Shown here one piece after another: positions 36,250-45,443 of a stretch of 64,000 bases of DNA (the stretch's first letter is position 1; every line of letters starts with the position of its first letter). The position numbers and the translations under genes are program-made. The notes beneath the pieces are model-generated. The model worked only from the letters and a program-made list of their open reading frames with translations. It ran no database searches and was not told the origin of the DNA. This DNA is from Pseudodonghicola flavimaris (GTDB lineage: Bacteria > Pseudomonadota > Alphaproteobacteria > Rhodobacterales > Rhodobacteraceae), in the NCBI RefSeq assembly GCF_030164425.1, contig NZ_JASNJD010000001.1:372001-436000 (forward strand), in the 5' to 3' direction.

Positions 36250-37749
36250 TCAGTCCATCGCCTTGAAGTGGAATTCGCCACCTTCTTTCAGACCGCTCGG
36301 CCAGCGCGCGGTGACCGTTTTGGTGCGGGTGTAGAATTTGAAGGCGTCGGGGCCATGCTGGTTCAGGTCGCCGAAGGCAGATTTCTTCCAGCCGCCGAAG
36401 GTGTGATAGGCCAGCGGCACCGGGATCGGCACGTTGATGCCCACCATGCCGATGTTGATCCGGCTGGCGAAGTCGCGGGCGGTGTCGCCGTCGCGGGTGA
36501 AGATCGCGGTGCCGTTGCCCATCTCGTGATCCATCGCCAGCTTCAGCGCTTCCTCATAGGACTGGGCGCGGACGGTCGACAGCACCGGGCCGAAGATCTC
36601 CTGCTTGTAGATGTCCATGTCGGGGGTCACCTTGTCGAACAGGTGCGGGCCGACGAAGAAGCCGTCCTCATAGCCCTGCAGCGCGAAATCGCGGCCGTCG
36701 ACGACCAGTTCCGCGCCTTGCTCAACGCCGGCGTTGACGAGGCCGAGGATTTTCTCCTTGGCGGCGGCGGTCACCACCGGGCCATAATCGACATCGTCAC
36801 CGGCGGTGTAGGGGCCGACTTTCAGCTTCTCGATGCGGGGCACCAGTTTCTCGATCAGGCGGTCGGCGGTTTCATCGCCCACCGGCACCGCGACCGAGAT
36901 CGCCATGCAGCGTTCGCCAGCGGCACCGTAACCGGCCCCGACCAGCGCATCGGCGGCCTGGTCCATATCGGCGTCGGGCATGATGATCATGTGGTTCTTG
37001 GCGCCGCCGAAGCATTGCACCCGCTTGCCGTTGGAGCAGCCGCGGCCATAGATGTATTCGGCGATCGGGGTGGAGCCGACGAAGCCCACCGACTGGATCA
37101 CCGGGTGATCGAGGATCGCGTCGACCGCTTCCTTGTCGCCGTTGACCACCTGCAGGATGCCCTTGGGCAGGCCGGCTTCTTCCAGCAGTTCGGCCAGCAT
37201 CAGCGGCACCGAGGGCGCGCGTTCGGAGGGCTTTAGGATGAAGGCGTTGCCGCAGGCGATGGCCGGGGCGAACATCCACATCGGGATCATGGCGGGGAAG
37301 TTGAACGGGGTGATGCCGGCGGAGACGCCGAGCGGCTGGCGCATCGAATACATGTCGATGCCGGGGCCGGCGCCATCGGTGAATTCACCCTTCAGCATCT
37401 GCGGTGCGCCGATGCAGTATTCGACCACTTCCAGACCGCGCTGCACGTCGCCCTTGGCGTCGGGGATGGTCTTGCCGTGTTCGCGCGACAGCGCTTCGGC
37501 CAGCTTGTCCATGTCGCGGTTCAGCAGGTCGACGAATTTCATCAGTACGCGGGCGCGGCGCTGCGGGTTGGTCGCGGCCCAGCCCTTTTGCGCATCGGCG
37601 GCGATGCTGACGGCCAGGGCCAGTTCCTCGACGTTGGCCAGCGGGGCCTTTGCCTGAACTTCGCCGGTGGCGGGGTTGAAGACATCGGCGAACCGGCCGG
37701 ACTGACCTTTGACGTGGGCGCCGTTGATATAATGTGTGAGTTCCTGCAT
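36250..37749 (-). CDS. mmsA: Methylmalonate-semialdehyde dehydrogenase (CoA-acylating)
   Basis: This 499-residue aldehyde dehydrogenase converts methylmalonate semialdehyde to propionyl-CoA, the last step of valine degradation in this cluster. Signatures: ITPFNFPAMIPMWMFAPAIACGNAFILKPSE, GSTPIAEYIYGRG and the catalytic cysteine in GAAGERCMAIS. MmsA-type enzymes keep ERCMA where other aldehyde dehydrogenases have GQVC. The ATG at 37749 follows GGAGAGG, and MQELTHYINGAHV is the family start. A LysR-type regulator is encoded divergently 110 bases away and is its likely controller. Confidence 0.95.
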   Translation of the reverse strand: MQELTHYINGAHVKGQSGRFADVFNPATGEVQAKAPLANVEELALAVSIAADAQKGWAATNPQRRARVLMKFVDLLNRDMDKLAEALSREHGKTIPDAKGDVQRGLEVVEYCIGAPQMLKGEFTDGAGPGIDMYSMRQPLGVSAGITPFNFPAMIPMWMFAPAIACGNAFILKPSERAPSVPLMLAELLEEAGLPKGILQVVNGDKEAVDAILDHPVIQSVGFVGSTPIAEYIYGRGCSNGKRVQCFGGAKNHMIIMPDADMDQAADALVGAGYGAAGERCMAISVAVPVGDETADRLIEKLVPRIEKLKVGPYTAGDDVDYGPVVTAAAKEKILGLVNAGVEQGAELVVDGRDFALQGYEDGFFVGPHLFDKVTPDMDIYKQEIFGPVLSTVRAQSYEEALKLAMDHEMGNGTAIFTRDGDTARDFASRINIGMVGINVPIPVPLAYHTFGGWKKSAFGDLNQHGPDAFKFYTRTKTVTARWPSGLKEGGEFHFKAMD

Positions 37750-37830
37750 CGGACCTCTCCTCCGTATCAGACTGGCGGCAAGATAGGCTTGCAAAAATCC
37801 CTTGAACAGGGGCAAGAAGCCAAAAAGGCT

Positions 37831-37844
37831 TTGCAGTTCTGCAA
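37831..37844. promoter_or_regulatory. Palindrome in the mmsA / LysR divergent promoter
   Basis: TTGCAGTTCTGCAA (37831-37844) is a perfect inverted repeat with a TT centre, located 16 bases before the LysR start. A looser repeat, CTTGC at about 37785 with GCAAG at about 37812, lies nearer mmsA. LysR regulators usually bind such symmetric sites at their own promoter. Confidence 0.5.
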
Positions 37845-37859
37845 GAGAAGGCAGCGCGG

Positions 37860-38756
37860 ATGGACCCCCAGTGGAACGATATGAAGGTGTTTCTGGCGGT
37901 GGCGCGCGAGGAAAGCCTGTCGGGCGCCGGGCGGGTGCTGAAGCTCGACCCGGCCACGGTGGGGCGCCGGGTGGCGCGGCTGGAGCAGGCGCTGGGGGCG
38001 ACGCTCTTCGTCAAATCGCCGCAGGGCTACACGCTGACGGCAGCCGGCGAACGGCTGATGGGTCATGGCGAGGCGGTGGAAACCGCGATGCGCATGGCCA
38101 CCGACGCGCTGGCCGGCCCGGAGGACAGCCTGTCGGGGCAGGTGCGGATCGGCGCGCCGGACGGTTGTGCCAACTACATCCTGCCGCAGGTCTGCGCCCG
38201 GATCGGCGCCGCGCATCCCGATCTGGATATCCAGATCGTGGCGCTGCCGCGGGTGGTGAACCTGTCGCGGCGCGAGGCCGATATGGCGATTACCGTCAGC
38301 GCCCCGACCGCCGGGCAATTGCTGGTGCAGAAGATCACCGACTACCGGCTGATCATGGTCGCCTCGGAGCGTTGGCTGGCGGATCATCCGGCGCCGCGCG
38401 ATGTCGCCGATCTGAAGAGCGCGCGGATGATTGGCTACGTGCCCGAGATGATTTTTGACGAAGAGCTGGACTACCTCTCCGATCTGGGGGTGAGCCGGGT
38501 GCCGCTGGCCTCCAATTCGGTGCCGGTTCAGGCCCGGATGACCGAGCTCGGCGCCGGGCTGAGCGTGGTGCATGAGTTCTGCCTGCCGTTCCATCCCGGC
38601 CTGCGGCGGGTGCTGGCCGATCAGGTCGGGCTGGACCGCGCGTTCTATCTGGTGCGTCATCAGGGGGCGGAACGCAGCGCCCGGCTGACCCGCTTCGCCC
38701 AGCTGCTGCGCGAGGAGGTGAAAGCCGAGGTTGCCCGGCTGGAGGGCAGGGGCTGA
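37860..38756 (+). CDS. LysR-type transcriptional regulator
   Basis: This 298-residue regulator begins WNDMKVFLAVAREESLSGAGRVLKLDPATVGRRVARLEQALGATLF, the LysR winged-helix DNA-binding domain (1-60), followed by an inducer-binding domain (about 90-295). It is divergent from mmsA with 110 bases between, the classical layout for a regulator controlling its neighbour. It probably responds to a valine-pathway intermediate, but the ligand is unknown. Confidence 0.9.
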   Translation: MDPQWNDMKVFLAVAREESLSGAGRVLKLDPATVGRRVARLEQALGATLFVKSPQGYTLTAAGERLMGHGEAVETAMRMATDALAGPEDSLSGQVRIGAPDGCANYILPQVCARIGAAHPDLDIQIVALPRVVNLSRREADMAITVSAPTAGQLLVQKITDYRLIMVASERWLADHPAPRDVADLKSARMIGYVPEMIFDEELDYLSDLGVSRVPLASNSVPVQARMTELGAGLSVVHEFCLPFHPGLRRVLADQVGLDRAFYLVRHQGAERSARLTRFAQLLREEVKAEVARLEGRG

Positions 38757-38863
38757 GCCGGGGGCAGCTGTGGAAACCTGTCTGTAATCGGCGGCTTGAC
38801 AGAACCTCATTGTGCGGCAACGCTTGCAGATAGACCATTATCTAGCGAGAGGAGGCGCCGGAA

Positions 38864-39298
38864 ATGCTCGTTCAAACCATCCTCAAGAACAAGGCCACCG
38901 CCGATGTGGTGTCCATCCGCTCCGACGCCAGCGTGTCCGATGCGGCCAAGCTTCTGGCGGAAAACCACATCGGTTCGGTGGTGGTGTCGGATGACGGCAA
39001 CACGCTGCTGGGGATCCTGTCGGAACGCGATATCGTCCGCGAACTGGCCCGGGTCGGCAGCGGCTGTCTGACCGCCGATGTGGGCACCTACATGACCCGC
39101 AAGCTGGTCACCTGCACCAGCCAGTGCAGCGTCGAGGAGGTGATGCAGCGGATGACCGACGGCCGGTTCCGCCACATGCCGGTGGTCGAGGACGGCACCC
39201 TGGTCGGCATCGTCACCATCGGCGACCTGGTCAAGGCACAGCTGTCCGAACTGGCGATGGAGAAAACCGCCCTTGAGGGCATGATCATGGGTCATTGA
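38864..39298 (+). CDS. CBS-domain pair protein
   Basis: This 144-residue protein consists of two CBS domains (about 10-62 and 75-130): DVVSIRSDASVSDAAKLLAENHIGSVVV with GILSERDIVREL, then KLVTCTSQCSVEEVMQRMTDGRFRHMPVV with GIVTIGDLVKAQL. Such pairs bind adenine nucleotides and sense energy state. No effector domain is fused, so it probably acts on a separate partner. GAGAGGAGG precedes the start. Confidence 0.9.
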   Translation: MLVQTILKNKATADVVSIRSDASVSDAAKLLAENHIGSVVVSDDGNTLLGILSERDIVRELARVGSGCLTADVGTYMTRKLVTCTSQCSVEEVMQRMTDGRFRHMPVVEDGTLVGIVTIGDLVKAQLSELAMEKTALEGMIMGH

Positions 39299-39406
39299 TC
39301 GGGGTGGACAGAAGGTAATTCTGTTGCGACCGGGCCGGAGCGCCCTTGCAAATTGTTGCTCTGTCGTGTTGCTTGCGCTGCAGGAGCAAAAAGGCAGGAG
39401 GACGCC

Positions 39407-39904
39407 ATGCGCGTAGCGCTCTATCCGGGAACCTTCGACCCGGTCACCTTGGGGCATATCGACATCATCAGCCGGGCGGCGGTGATGGTCGACAAGCTGG
39501 TGATCGGTGTTGCGATCAACCGGGACAAGGGCCCGCTCTTCACGCTGGAAGAGCGCGTGGAGATGGTCGAATACGAATGCGTGGCGCTGTCCGAAAAGAC
39601 CGGCACGCAGATCGTCGTCCATCCCTTTGAAAACCTGCTGATCGACTGCGCCCATGATGTGGGGGCGCAGCTGATCGTGCGGGGGCTGCGCGCGGTGGCG
39701 GATTTCGAATATGAATTCCAGATGGTCGGCATGAACCGGGCGCTGGATGCCAGTGTCGAAACCGTCTTTCTGATGGCCGATGCCCGGCGTCAGGCGATCG
39801 CCTCGAAACTGGTGAAGGAAATCGCCCGGCTCGACGGCGACGTGTCGAAATTCGTCACCCCCCGGGTGAACGATGCGCTGATGAAGCGGCTCGGCAAGGT
39901 CTGA
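39407..39904 (+). CDS. coaD: Pantetheine-phosphate adenylyltransferase
   Basis: This 165-residue enzyme makes dephospho-CoA from 4'-phosphopantetheine and ATP. The nucleotidyltransferase motif YPGTFDPVTLGHIDII (about 6-21) includes the HxGH-like TxGH site, and IVRGLRAVADFEYEFQMVGMNRAL is the second family block. The start at 39407 follows AGGAGG. It is followed by a good terminator. Confidence 0.96.
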   Translation: MRVALYPGTFDPVTLGHIDIISRAAVMVDKLVIGVAINRDKGPLFTLEERVEMVEYECVALSEKTGTQIVVHPFENLLIDCAHDVGAQLIVRGLRAVADFEYEFQMVGMNRALDASVETVFLMADARRQAIASKLVKEIARLDGDVSKFVTPRVNDALMKRLGKV

Positions 39905-39972
39905 GCCCTTCGGGCCCGGGCCCGCTCCGGGCTCATCATCGTGCAGATGCAGATGTCAGATGCAGACGTCAG

Positions 39973-39994
39973 GCGGCCCCGTGGGGCCGCTTTT
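39973..39994 (+). terminator. Terminator after coaD
   Basis: GCGGCCCC at 39973-39980 pairs with GGGGCCGC at 39983-39990 around GT and is followed by TTTT. Just upstream (39903-39934) GAGCCC and GGGCTC could form a second hairpin, and three CAGATG-like repeats lie between them. Confidence 0.85.
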
Positions 39995-40010
39995 CGCATG
40001 TGCCGGGGAC

Positions 40011-40154
40011 TCAGCGCCAGAAGGCCATCCACTCCAGCATGTCGGCGAATTTCTTGGCCAGAAACACCAGGTGGACGGTGCCAAAGACGGAGATGTCGAC
40101 CACCAGCGCGGCCACGATGATCAGGCCCAGCACCAGGGCGATTTTATCCGTCAT
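40011..40154 (-). CDS. 47-residue small membrane protein downstream of gap
   Basis: The frame from an ATG at 40154 encodes 47 residues: MTDKIALVLGLIIVAALVVD, then SVFGTVHLVFLAKKFADMLEWMAFWR. It has one hydrophobic segment (about 5-30) and an amphipathic tail with paired aromatic residues. It lies 109 bases after gap on the same strand. I recall short proteins of this kind next to gap in Rhodobacteraceae, but no function is known. Short length keeps confidence moderate. Confidence 0.65.
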   Translation of the reverse strand: MTDKIALVLGLIIVAALVVDISVFGTVHLVFLAKKFADMLEWMAFWR

Positions 40155-40175
40155 GGCTGATCCGTCAAATGAACT

Positions 40176-40205
40176 GCACCCGGTCAGATATGCCTGACCG
40201 GGTGC
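40176..40205 (-). terminator. Hairpin after gap
   Basis: GCACCCGGTCAG at 40176-40187 pairs perfectly with CTGACCGGGTGC at 40194-40205. It lies between gap and the 47-residue gene. On the minus strand it is followed only by AGTTCATTTG, so it may end most gap transcripts while letting some read into the small gene. Confidence 0.6.
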
Positions 40206-40263
40206 TGTCATACAAGCGTCTAGGCGCGGGCGTCCAGGCGCGGGGTGTGCTTGGCCCGGGGGC

Positions 40264-41265
40264 TCAGCCCAGTTTGCCCATGGCGACGGCCACATCGGCC
40301 ATACGCACCGAGAAGCCCCATTCGTTGTCGTACCAGCTGAGCACGCGCACCATCCGGCCGCCAACCACGCGGGTCTGGTCCGGTGCGAAGATCGAGCTTT
40401 CGGAGCTGTGGTTGAAATCGGTGGAGACCAGCGGCGCCGGCTCATAGCCCAGGACACCCTTCATCGGGCCTTCGGCAGCGGCCTTCATGATCTCGTTGAT
40501 CTCTTCGGCGGTGACGTCGCGGCCGGCGCGGAAGGTCAGGTCGACGGCGGAGACATTCGGCACCGGCACCCGCAGGGCGGAGCCATCCAGCTTGCCCTTC
40601 ATGTTGGGCAGCACCTCGCCCAGGGCCTTGGCGGCGCCGGTCGAGGTCGGGATGATCGACATCGCCGCGGCACGGGCGCGATAGAGGTCCTTGTGGCGGC
40701 GGTCCAGCGTCGGCTGGTCGCCGGTATAGGCGTGGATCGTGGTCATGATGCCGCTTTCGATGCCGACACCCTCGTCCAGCACCTTGGCCAGAGGCGCCAG
40801 GCAGTTGGTGGTGCAGGAGCCGTTCGACACCATCAGGTCACCGGCGGTCAGCTCGGCGTCGTTGACCCCGAAGACGATGGTCTTGTCGACGTTCTTGCCC
40901 GGGGCCGACAGCAGCACTTTCTTGGCGCCGCGCTCCAGGTGGGTCTTGGCCTTCTCGCCATCGTTGAACTTGCCGGTGCATTCCAGCACGACGTCACAGC
41001 CGTCCCAGTCGAGCTCGTTCATGTCGTAGGTCGAATACATCTGCATCGGGCCACGGCCCAGATCCATGGTGCCGTCGCCCAGGGTGATCTCACCGGGGAA
41101 GCGGCCATGCACGCTGTCGTATTTGATCAGGTGGGCTGCCGTGTCCAGCGGGCCGGTGGCGTTCACCTTGATCACTTCGATGTCGTCGCGGCCCGAGGCT
41201 GCGATATGCGACAGGGTACAACGGCCGATACGGCCGAACCCGTTGATCCCGACTTTGATGGTCAT
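40264..41265 (-). CDS. gap: Glyceraldehyde-3-phosphate dehydrogenase
   Basis: This 333-residue enzyme oxidises glyceraldehyde-3-phosphate. It has the Rossmann start IKVGINGFGRIGR, the active site SNGSCTTNCLAP (Cys 151) and the C-terminal SWYDNEWGFSVRMADV. Where NAD-specific enzymes have an Asp in the AIND-like loop, this one reads VIKVNATGP (about 31-39), so NADP use is possible. The ATG at 41265 gives the usual N-terminus. Two LacI-type operator candidates lie upstream, and pgk and fba sit 30 kb away in the window. Confidence 0.96.
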   Translation of the reverse strand: MTIKVGINGFGRIGRCTLSHIAASGRDDIEVIKVNATGPLDTAAHLIKYDSVHGRFPGEITLGDGTMDLGRGPMQMYSTYDMNELDWDGCDVVLECTGKFNDGEKAKTHLERGAKKVLLSAPGKNVDKTIVFGVNDAELTAGDLMVSNGSCTTNCLAPLAKVLDEGVGIESGIMTTIHAYTGDQPTLDRRHKDLYRARAAAMSIIPTSTGAAKALGEVLPNMKGKLDGSALRVPVPNVSAVDLTFRAGRDVTAEEINEIMKAAAEGPMKGVLGYEPAPLVSTDFNHSSESSIFAPDQTRVVGGRMVRVLSWYDNEWGFSVRMADVAVAMGKLG

Positions 41266-41348
41266 GACAAGCTCCACTGAAAATTCTCGGCCGTGCTATA
41301 GCTGCCGGGGGGCGGGCCCAAAAGGGGGAATATGGCGGAATTCGAGAC

Positions 41349-41392
41349 TGTTAGCGCAAAACCGGCCGGGTTCCGCCACGGTGGCGCTAACG
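41349..41392. promoter_or_regulatory. Pair of LacI-type operator candidates upstream of gap
   Basis: TGTTAGCGCAAAAC (41349-41362) and GGTGGCGCTAACG (41380-41392) each match half of the LacI-family palindrome TGTTAGCGCTAACA. Their CG centres are 30 bp apart, about three helical turns, and the two half-sites face each other. The pair lies 84-127 bases upstream of the gap start, between gap and the divergent DUF808 gene. Confidence 0.55.
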
Positions 41393-41453
41393 CTTGCAGC
41401 GCAATGGCATTAAGTTAGGCTTTCCGGGAAACAGGCAGGAACGGGAAAGCGGG

Positions 41454-42428
41454 ATGAGCGGACTTCTGGCATTGCTGGACGATGTGGCGGCACTGGCCAA
41501 GGTGGCGGCGGCCTCGGTCGACGATGTGGCGGCCTATGCCTCCAAGGCCGGGGCCAAGGCGGCCGGCGCAGTGATCGACGATGCCGCGGTGACGCCGAAA
41601 TACGTGCATGGGTTCGAGGCCAGCCGCGAGCTGCCGATCATCTGGCGCATCACCAAGGGATCGCTGAGGAACAAGCTGGTGTTTCTGCTGCCGGCGGCGC
41701 TGGCGCTGTCGAGCTTCGCACCCGGGGCGATCGCGCCGCTGCTGATGCTGGGCGGCGGCTATCTCTGCTTCGAGGGGGCGGAAAAGATCCTCCATGCGCT
41801 GCGTCCCCACGCCGAGGCCGCCGGCGCGACGACGGAGGAGCCCGCCGATCCCGCGCATCTGGAAGAGGCCAAGGCGCAGGGCGCCATCAAGACGGATTTC
41901 ATCCTCTCGGCCGAGATCATGACCATCGCGCTGTCGGAAATCCCGCAGGCCGGTCTGGCGACGGAGGCGGCGGCGCTGGCGGTGGTCGCGGTGGGCATCA
42001 CCGCGGTGGTCTATGGCGCGGTGGCGCTGATCGTGAAGGCCGACGACGTCGGGCTGCACCTGGCGGCAATGGGACGGCTGGGTCTGACCCGGGCGGTCGG
42101 GCGCGGGCTGGTGCGGGGCATGCCGGGGTTCATGAAACTGCTCAGCACCGTCGGCACTGCGGCGATGCTCTGGGTCGGCGGGTCGATCATCGTGCACGGG
42201 GTGGGGGAGCTGGGCTGGCACCTGCCCGAGGAGCTGATCCATCAGGCCGCCGTGGCGGCAGGCCATCTGGTCCCGGCGGCGGCGGTCGGCGCGGTGGAAT
42301 GGATCGTCAAGGCGGCGATCGACGGGGTGTTGGGGCTGGCGCTCGGGTATGTCCTGCTGCCGGTGGCGACCGGGGTGATCGCGCCGCTCTGGCGGCGTGT
42401 CAGCGGTGGCAAATCTGCTGCGCATTGA
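41454..42428 (+). CDS. DUF808 family membrane protein
   Basis: This 324-residue protein matches DUF808: SGLLALLDDVAALAKVAAASVDDVAAYASKAGAKAAGAVIDDAAVTPKYVHG at the start, then several membrane segments (about 80-110, 155-200, 235-270, 285-310). The family (YedI in E. coli) is of unknown function, though sometimes labelled a transporter. The start at 41454 follows GGGAAAGCGGG. It shares its upstream region with the divergent gap gene. Confidence 0.9.
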   Translation: MSGLLALLDDVAALAKVAAASVDDVAAYASKAGAKAAGAVIDDAAVTPKYVHGFEASRELPIIWRITKGSLRNKLVFLLPAALALSSFAPGAIAPLLMLGGGYLCFEGAEKILHALRPHAEAAGATTEEPADPAHLEEAKAQGAIKTDFILSAEIMTIALSEIPQAGLATEAAALAVVAVGITAVVYGAVALIVKADDVGLHLAAMGRLGLTRAVGRGLVRGMPGFMKLLSTVGTAAMLWVGGSIIVHGVGELGWHLPEELIHQAAVAAGHLVPAAAVGAVEWIVKAAIDGVLGLALGYVLLPVATGVIAPLWRRVSGGKSAAH

Positions 42429-42489
42429 TCCGGGGCGCATTGATCCCGGGCGCGCCTGCCGGGGCGCTTATCATCCTGACTGCCAACGA

Positions 42490-42519
42490 AAAACGCCCCG
42501 CGAGATCGCGGGGCGTTTT
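42490..42519. terminator. Bidirectional terminator between the DUF808 gene and gltA
   Basis: AAAACGCCCCGCGA at 42490-42503 pairs with TCGCGGGGCGTTTT at 42506-42519 around GA. T-tracts occur on both strands, so it can end both convergent transcripts. Confidence 0.9.
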
Positions 42520-42542
42520 CTGTATCCGGATCGAAGCCGCAA

Positions 42543-43838
42543 TCAGCGGTTTTCGATATCCACGTAGTCGCGCATGGTCTCGCCCAGATAGAGCTGACGC
42601 GGACGACCGATCTTGTGCTGCGGATCGGAGAACTGCTCTTTCCACTGCGAGATCCAGCCGACGGTGCGCGACAGCGCGAAGATCGGGGTGAACATCGCGG
42701 TCGGGAAGCCCATCGCCTCGAGGATGATGCCCGAGTAGAAGTCGACGTTCGGGAACAGTTTCTTCTCGGCGAAATACGGATCTTCCAGCGCCTGTTTTTC
42801 CAGTTCCTTGGCGACCTGCAGGATCGGGTTGTTTTCGATCCCCAGCAGATCCAGAACCTCGTCGGCGGACTGTTTCATCACCTTCGCGCGCGGGTCGAAG
42901 TTCTTATAGACCCGGTGGCCGAAGCCCATCAGACGGAACGGATCGTTCTTGTCCTTGGCGCGGGCGATGAATTCCGGAATGCGGTCGACGCTGCCGATTT
43001 CCTTCAGCATCTCCAGGCAGGCCTGGTTGGCGCCGCCGTGGGCCGGACCCCAGAGACAGGCGATGCCGGCTGCGATACAGGCGAAGGGGTTTGCCCCGGA
43101 AGAGGACGCCAGACGCACGGTCGAGGTCGAGGCGTTCTGTTCGTGGTCCGCATGCAGGGTGAAGATCCGGTCCATGGCGCGGGCCAGGATCGGGTTGACT
43201 TCATATTCCTCGGCCGGCACGGCGAAGCACATGCGCAGGAAGTTCGAGGCATAGTCGATGTCGTTGCGCGGATACACGAAGGGCTGGCCGATGGTGTATT
43301 TGTAGGCCATGGCCGCGATCGTCGGCATCTTGGCGATCAGGCGGATCGAGGCGACCTCGCGCTGCCAGGGATCGTTGATGTCGGTCGAGTCGTGGTAGAA
43401 GGCGGACATGGCGCCAACCACACCGACCATGATCGCCATCGGGTGGGCATCGCGGCGGAAGCCGGTGAAGAACCGGTGCATCTGCTCGTGCACCATCGTG
43501 TGACGGGTCACGCGGGTTTCGAAATCTTCCAGCTGGGTCGCGGTCGGCAGTTCGCCGTAGAGCAGCAGATAGCAGACTTCGAGATAATGCGATTTCTCGG
43601 CCAGCTGGTCGATCGGATAGCCGCGGTGCAGCAGCTCGCCCTTGTCGCCATCAATGAAGGTGATGGTGCTGTCGCAGCTTGCGGTCGAGGTGTAGCCGGG
43701 ATCGTAGGTGAACACACCCGCCTGGGCATAGAGCTTGCGGATGTCGAGCACATCAGGGCCAACCGTCGGTGACAGGACCGGCAACTCGTAGGAATTGCCT
43801 TCCAGAGTCAGCGTGGCGGTTTTCTTCTCTTCGGTCAT
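42543..43838 (-). CDS. gltA: Citrate synthase
   Basis: This 431-residue enzyme condenses acetyl-CoA and oxaloacetate. It is the long hexameric type I form of Gram-negatives: N-terminal [26 protein letters not shown], then [23 protein letters not shown], active-site histidines in [11 protein letters not shown] and [19 protein letters not shown] and the late block [15 protein letters not shown]. gltX follows upstream on the same strand after 107 bases, an order usual in this group. Confidence 0.97.
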   Translation of the reverse strand: MTEEKKTATLTLEGNSYELPVLSPTVGPDVLDIRKLYAQAGVFTYDPGYTSTASCDSTITFIDGDKGELLHRGYPIDQLAEKSHYLEVCYLLLYGELPTATQLEDFETRVTRHTMVHEQMHRFFTGFRRDAHPMAIMVGVVGAMSAFYHDSTDINDPWQREVASIRLIAKMPTIAAMAYKYTIGQPFVYPRNDIDYASNFLRMCFAVPAEEYEVNPILARAMDRIFTLHADHEQNASTSTVRLASSSGANPFACIAAGIACLWGPAHGGANQACLEMLKEIGSVDRIPEFIARAKDKNDPFRLMGFGHRVYKNFDPRAKVMKQSADEVLDLLGIENNPILQVAKELEKQALEDPYFAEKKLFPNVDFYSGIILEAMGFPTAMFTPIFALSRTVGWISQWKEQFSDPQHKIGRPRQLYLGETMRDYVDIENR

Positions 43839-43945
43839 TGAAGTCCCTTCCTCTTATAGGCACGGGTCGCAAACCGCAGACCCCGCGCGAGCGGATTCTG
43901 CACCACGGGTGCAGAGCCGATCTTCATTCGCTGCGGAAGAGCCGG

Positions 43946-45364
43946 TCAGTTCGACCCGACGCGTCCGGCAGCATCCCTGAGACGGGCCAGGGTTTCGTCC
44001 CGGCCCAGAACAAGCATCATGTCGAACACCGAAGGGGTCACCGCGCGGCCGGCCAGAGCGGCCCTGAGGGGGCCTGCCAGCTTGCCGAATTTGGTGCCCT
44101 GGTTTTCGGCGAAAGCGCCCAGAGTCGCCTCCAGATCGTTTCGCGTCCAGCTAGCACTTTGCAACTGCGGCGTCAATTCGGACAGTATACCATTGGATAC
44201 CGTTTCCAGCGCCTTGGCCGCTTTCTCGTCCGGCTCAACCGGCCGGCTGACCAGGGCAAAATGCGCTTTTTCCAACAGTTCCGGGAAGGTACGGGCCCGC
44301 TCCTTGAGGCAAAACATCGCTGTTTCCAAGGCTTTGCCCTGCGCTTCCGTCAGGGCCGGCAGGCCGGCCGCGGCCAGGTAGGCCTCGGCTTCCTGCCGCA
44401 GCGCGGCGTCATCGCTAACGGAAATGTGTTGGCCGCAGAGATTCTCCAGCTTCTTCATATCGAACCGCGCCGGGCTCTTGCCGATACCGTCGAGGTCGAA
44501 CCAGGCCTTGGCCTGATCGTCGGTAAAGAATTCGTCGTCGCCATGGCTCCAGCCCAGGCGCGCCAGATAGTTGCGCATGCCGGCGGCCGGGAAGCCCATG
44601 GCCTGATATTCCTGTGCCCCCAAGGCGCCATGGCGTTTCGACAGCTTCTTGCCGTCGGGCCCGTGGATCAGCGGGATATGTGCCCAGACCGGCACGTCCC
44701 AGCCCATCGCCTCGTAGATCATCATCTGGCGGGCGGCGTTGTTCAGGTGATCGTCGCCGCGGATCACATGGGTCACCCCCATGTCGTGATCGTCGACCAC
44801 CACCGCCAGCATATAGACCGGGGTGCCGTCGGAGCGCAGCAGGATCATGTCGTCCAGCTGGTCGTTGCGAATCGTGACCTCGCCCTGCACCCGGTCGCGG
44901 ATCACCGTGCTGCCCGCCTGCGGCGCCCTGATGCGGATGACATAGGGGGCATCCGGATAGGTCGCCGGATCGGCGTCGCGCCAGGGGCTGCGGAACAGTG
45001 TGCTCTTGCCCTCGGCCCGGGCCGCCTCGCGAAAGGCGGCGATCTCCTCCTGGGTGGAGAAGCACTTGTAGGCCTTGCCCTCGGCCAGCAGCTGTTGCGC
45101 CACTTCGGCATGGCGGGGCGCCCGTTCGAATTGGCTGATCGGCTCATCGTCCCAGTCGAGCCCGAGCCAGGTCAGACCCTGCAGGATGGCGGCGGTCGCT
45201 TCGGGGGTGGAGCGTTCGCGGTCGGTATCCTCGATCCGCAGCAGGAACTTACCGCCGCGGCCACGGGCATAGAGCCAGTTGAACAGCGCGGTGCGGGCGC
45301 CACCGATATGCAGAAAGCCGGTGGGAGAGGGAGCGAAGCGGGTGACGACCTGATCGGAGGACAT
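43946..45364 (-). CDS. gltX: Glutamate-tRNA ligase
   Basis: This 472-residue class I synthetase has the HIGH-type motif in [19 protein letters not shown] (about 13-30) and the KMSKS-type motif GKKLSKRHG near residue 240. The chain length and C-terminal anticodon-binding domain are normal. It charges tRNA-Glu (and possibly tRNA-Gln in bacteria using the amidotransferase route). A short inverted repeat, TTACC-tttt-GGTAA at 45372-45385, overlaps its leader. comEC is divergent. Confidence 0.96.
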   Translation of the reverse strand: MSSDQVVTRFAPSPTGFLHIGGARTALFNWLYARGRGGKFLLRIEDTDRERSTPEATAAILQGLTWLGLDWDDEPISQFERAPRHAEVAQQLLAEGKAYKCFSTQEEIAAFREAARAEGKSTLFRSPWRDADPATYPDAPYVIRIRAPQAGSTVIRDRVQGEVTIRNDQLDDMILLRSDGTPVYMLAVVVDDHDMGVTHVIRGDDHLNNAARQMMIYEAMGWDVPVWAHIPLIHGPDGKKLSKRHGALGAQEYQAMGFPAAGMRNYLARLGWSHGDDEFFTDDQAKAWFDLDGIGKSPARFDMKKLENLCGQHISVSDDAALRQEAEAYLAAAGLPALTEAQGKALETAMFCLKERARTFPELLEKAHFALVSRPVEPDEKAAKALETVSNGILSELTPQLQSASWTRNDLEATLGAFAENQGTKFGKLAGPLRAALAGRAVTPSVFDMMLVLGRDETLARLRDAAGRVGSN

Positions 45365-45443
45365 AGGACGTTTACCTTTTGGTAACCTTAAGGGGGGTAG
45401 CGTGTTGCCGCCTGTCTAACGGCAGGGGCGGCGGGGGGCAAGC

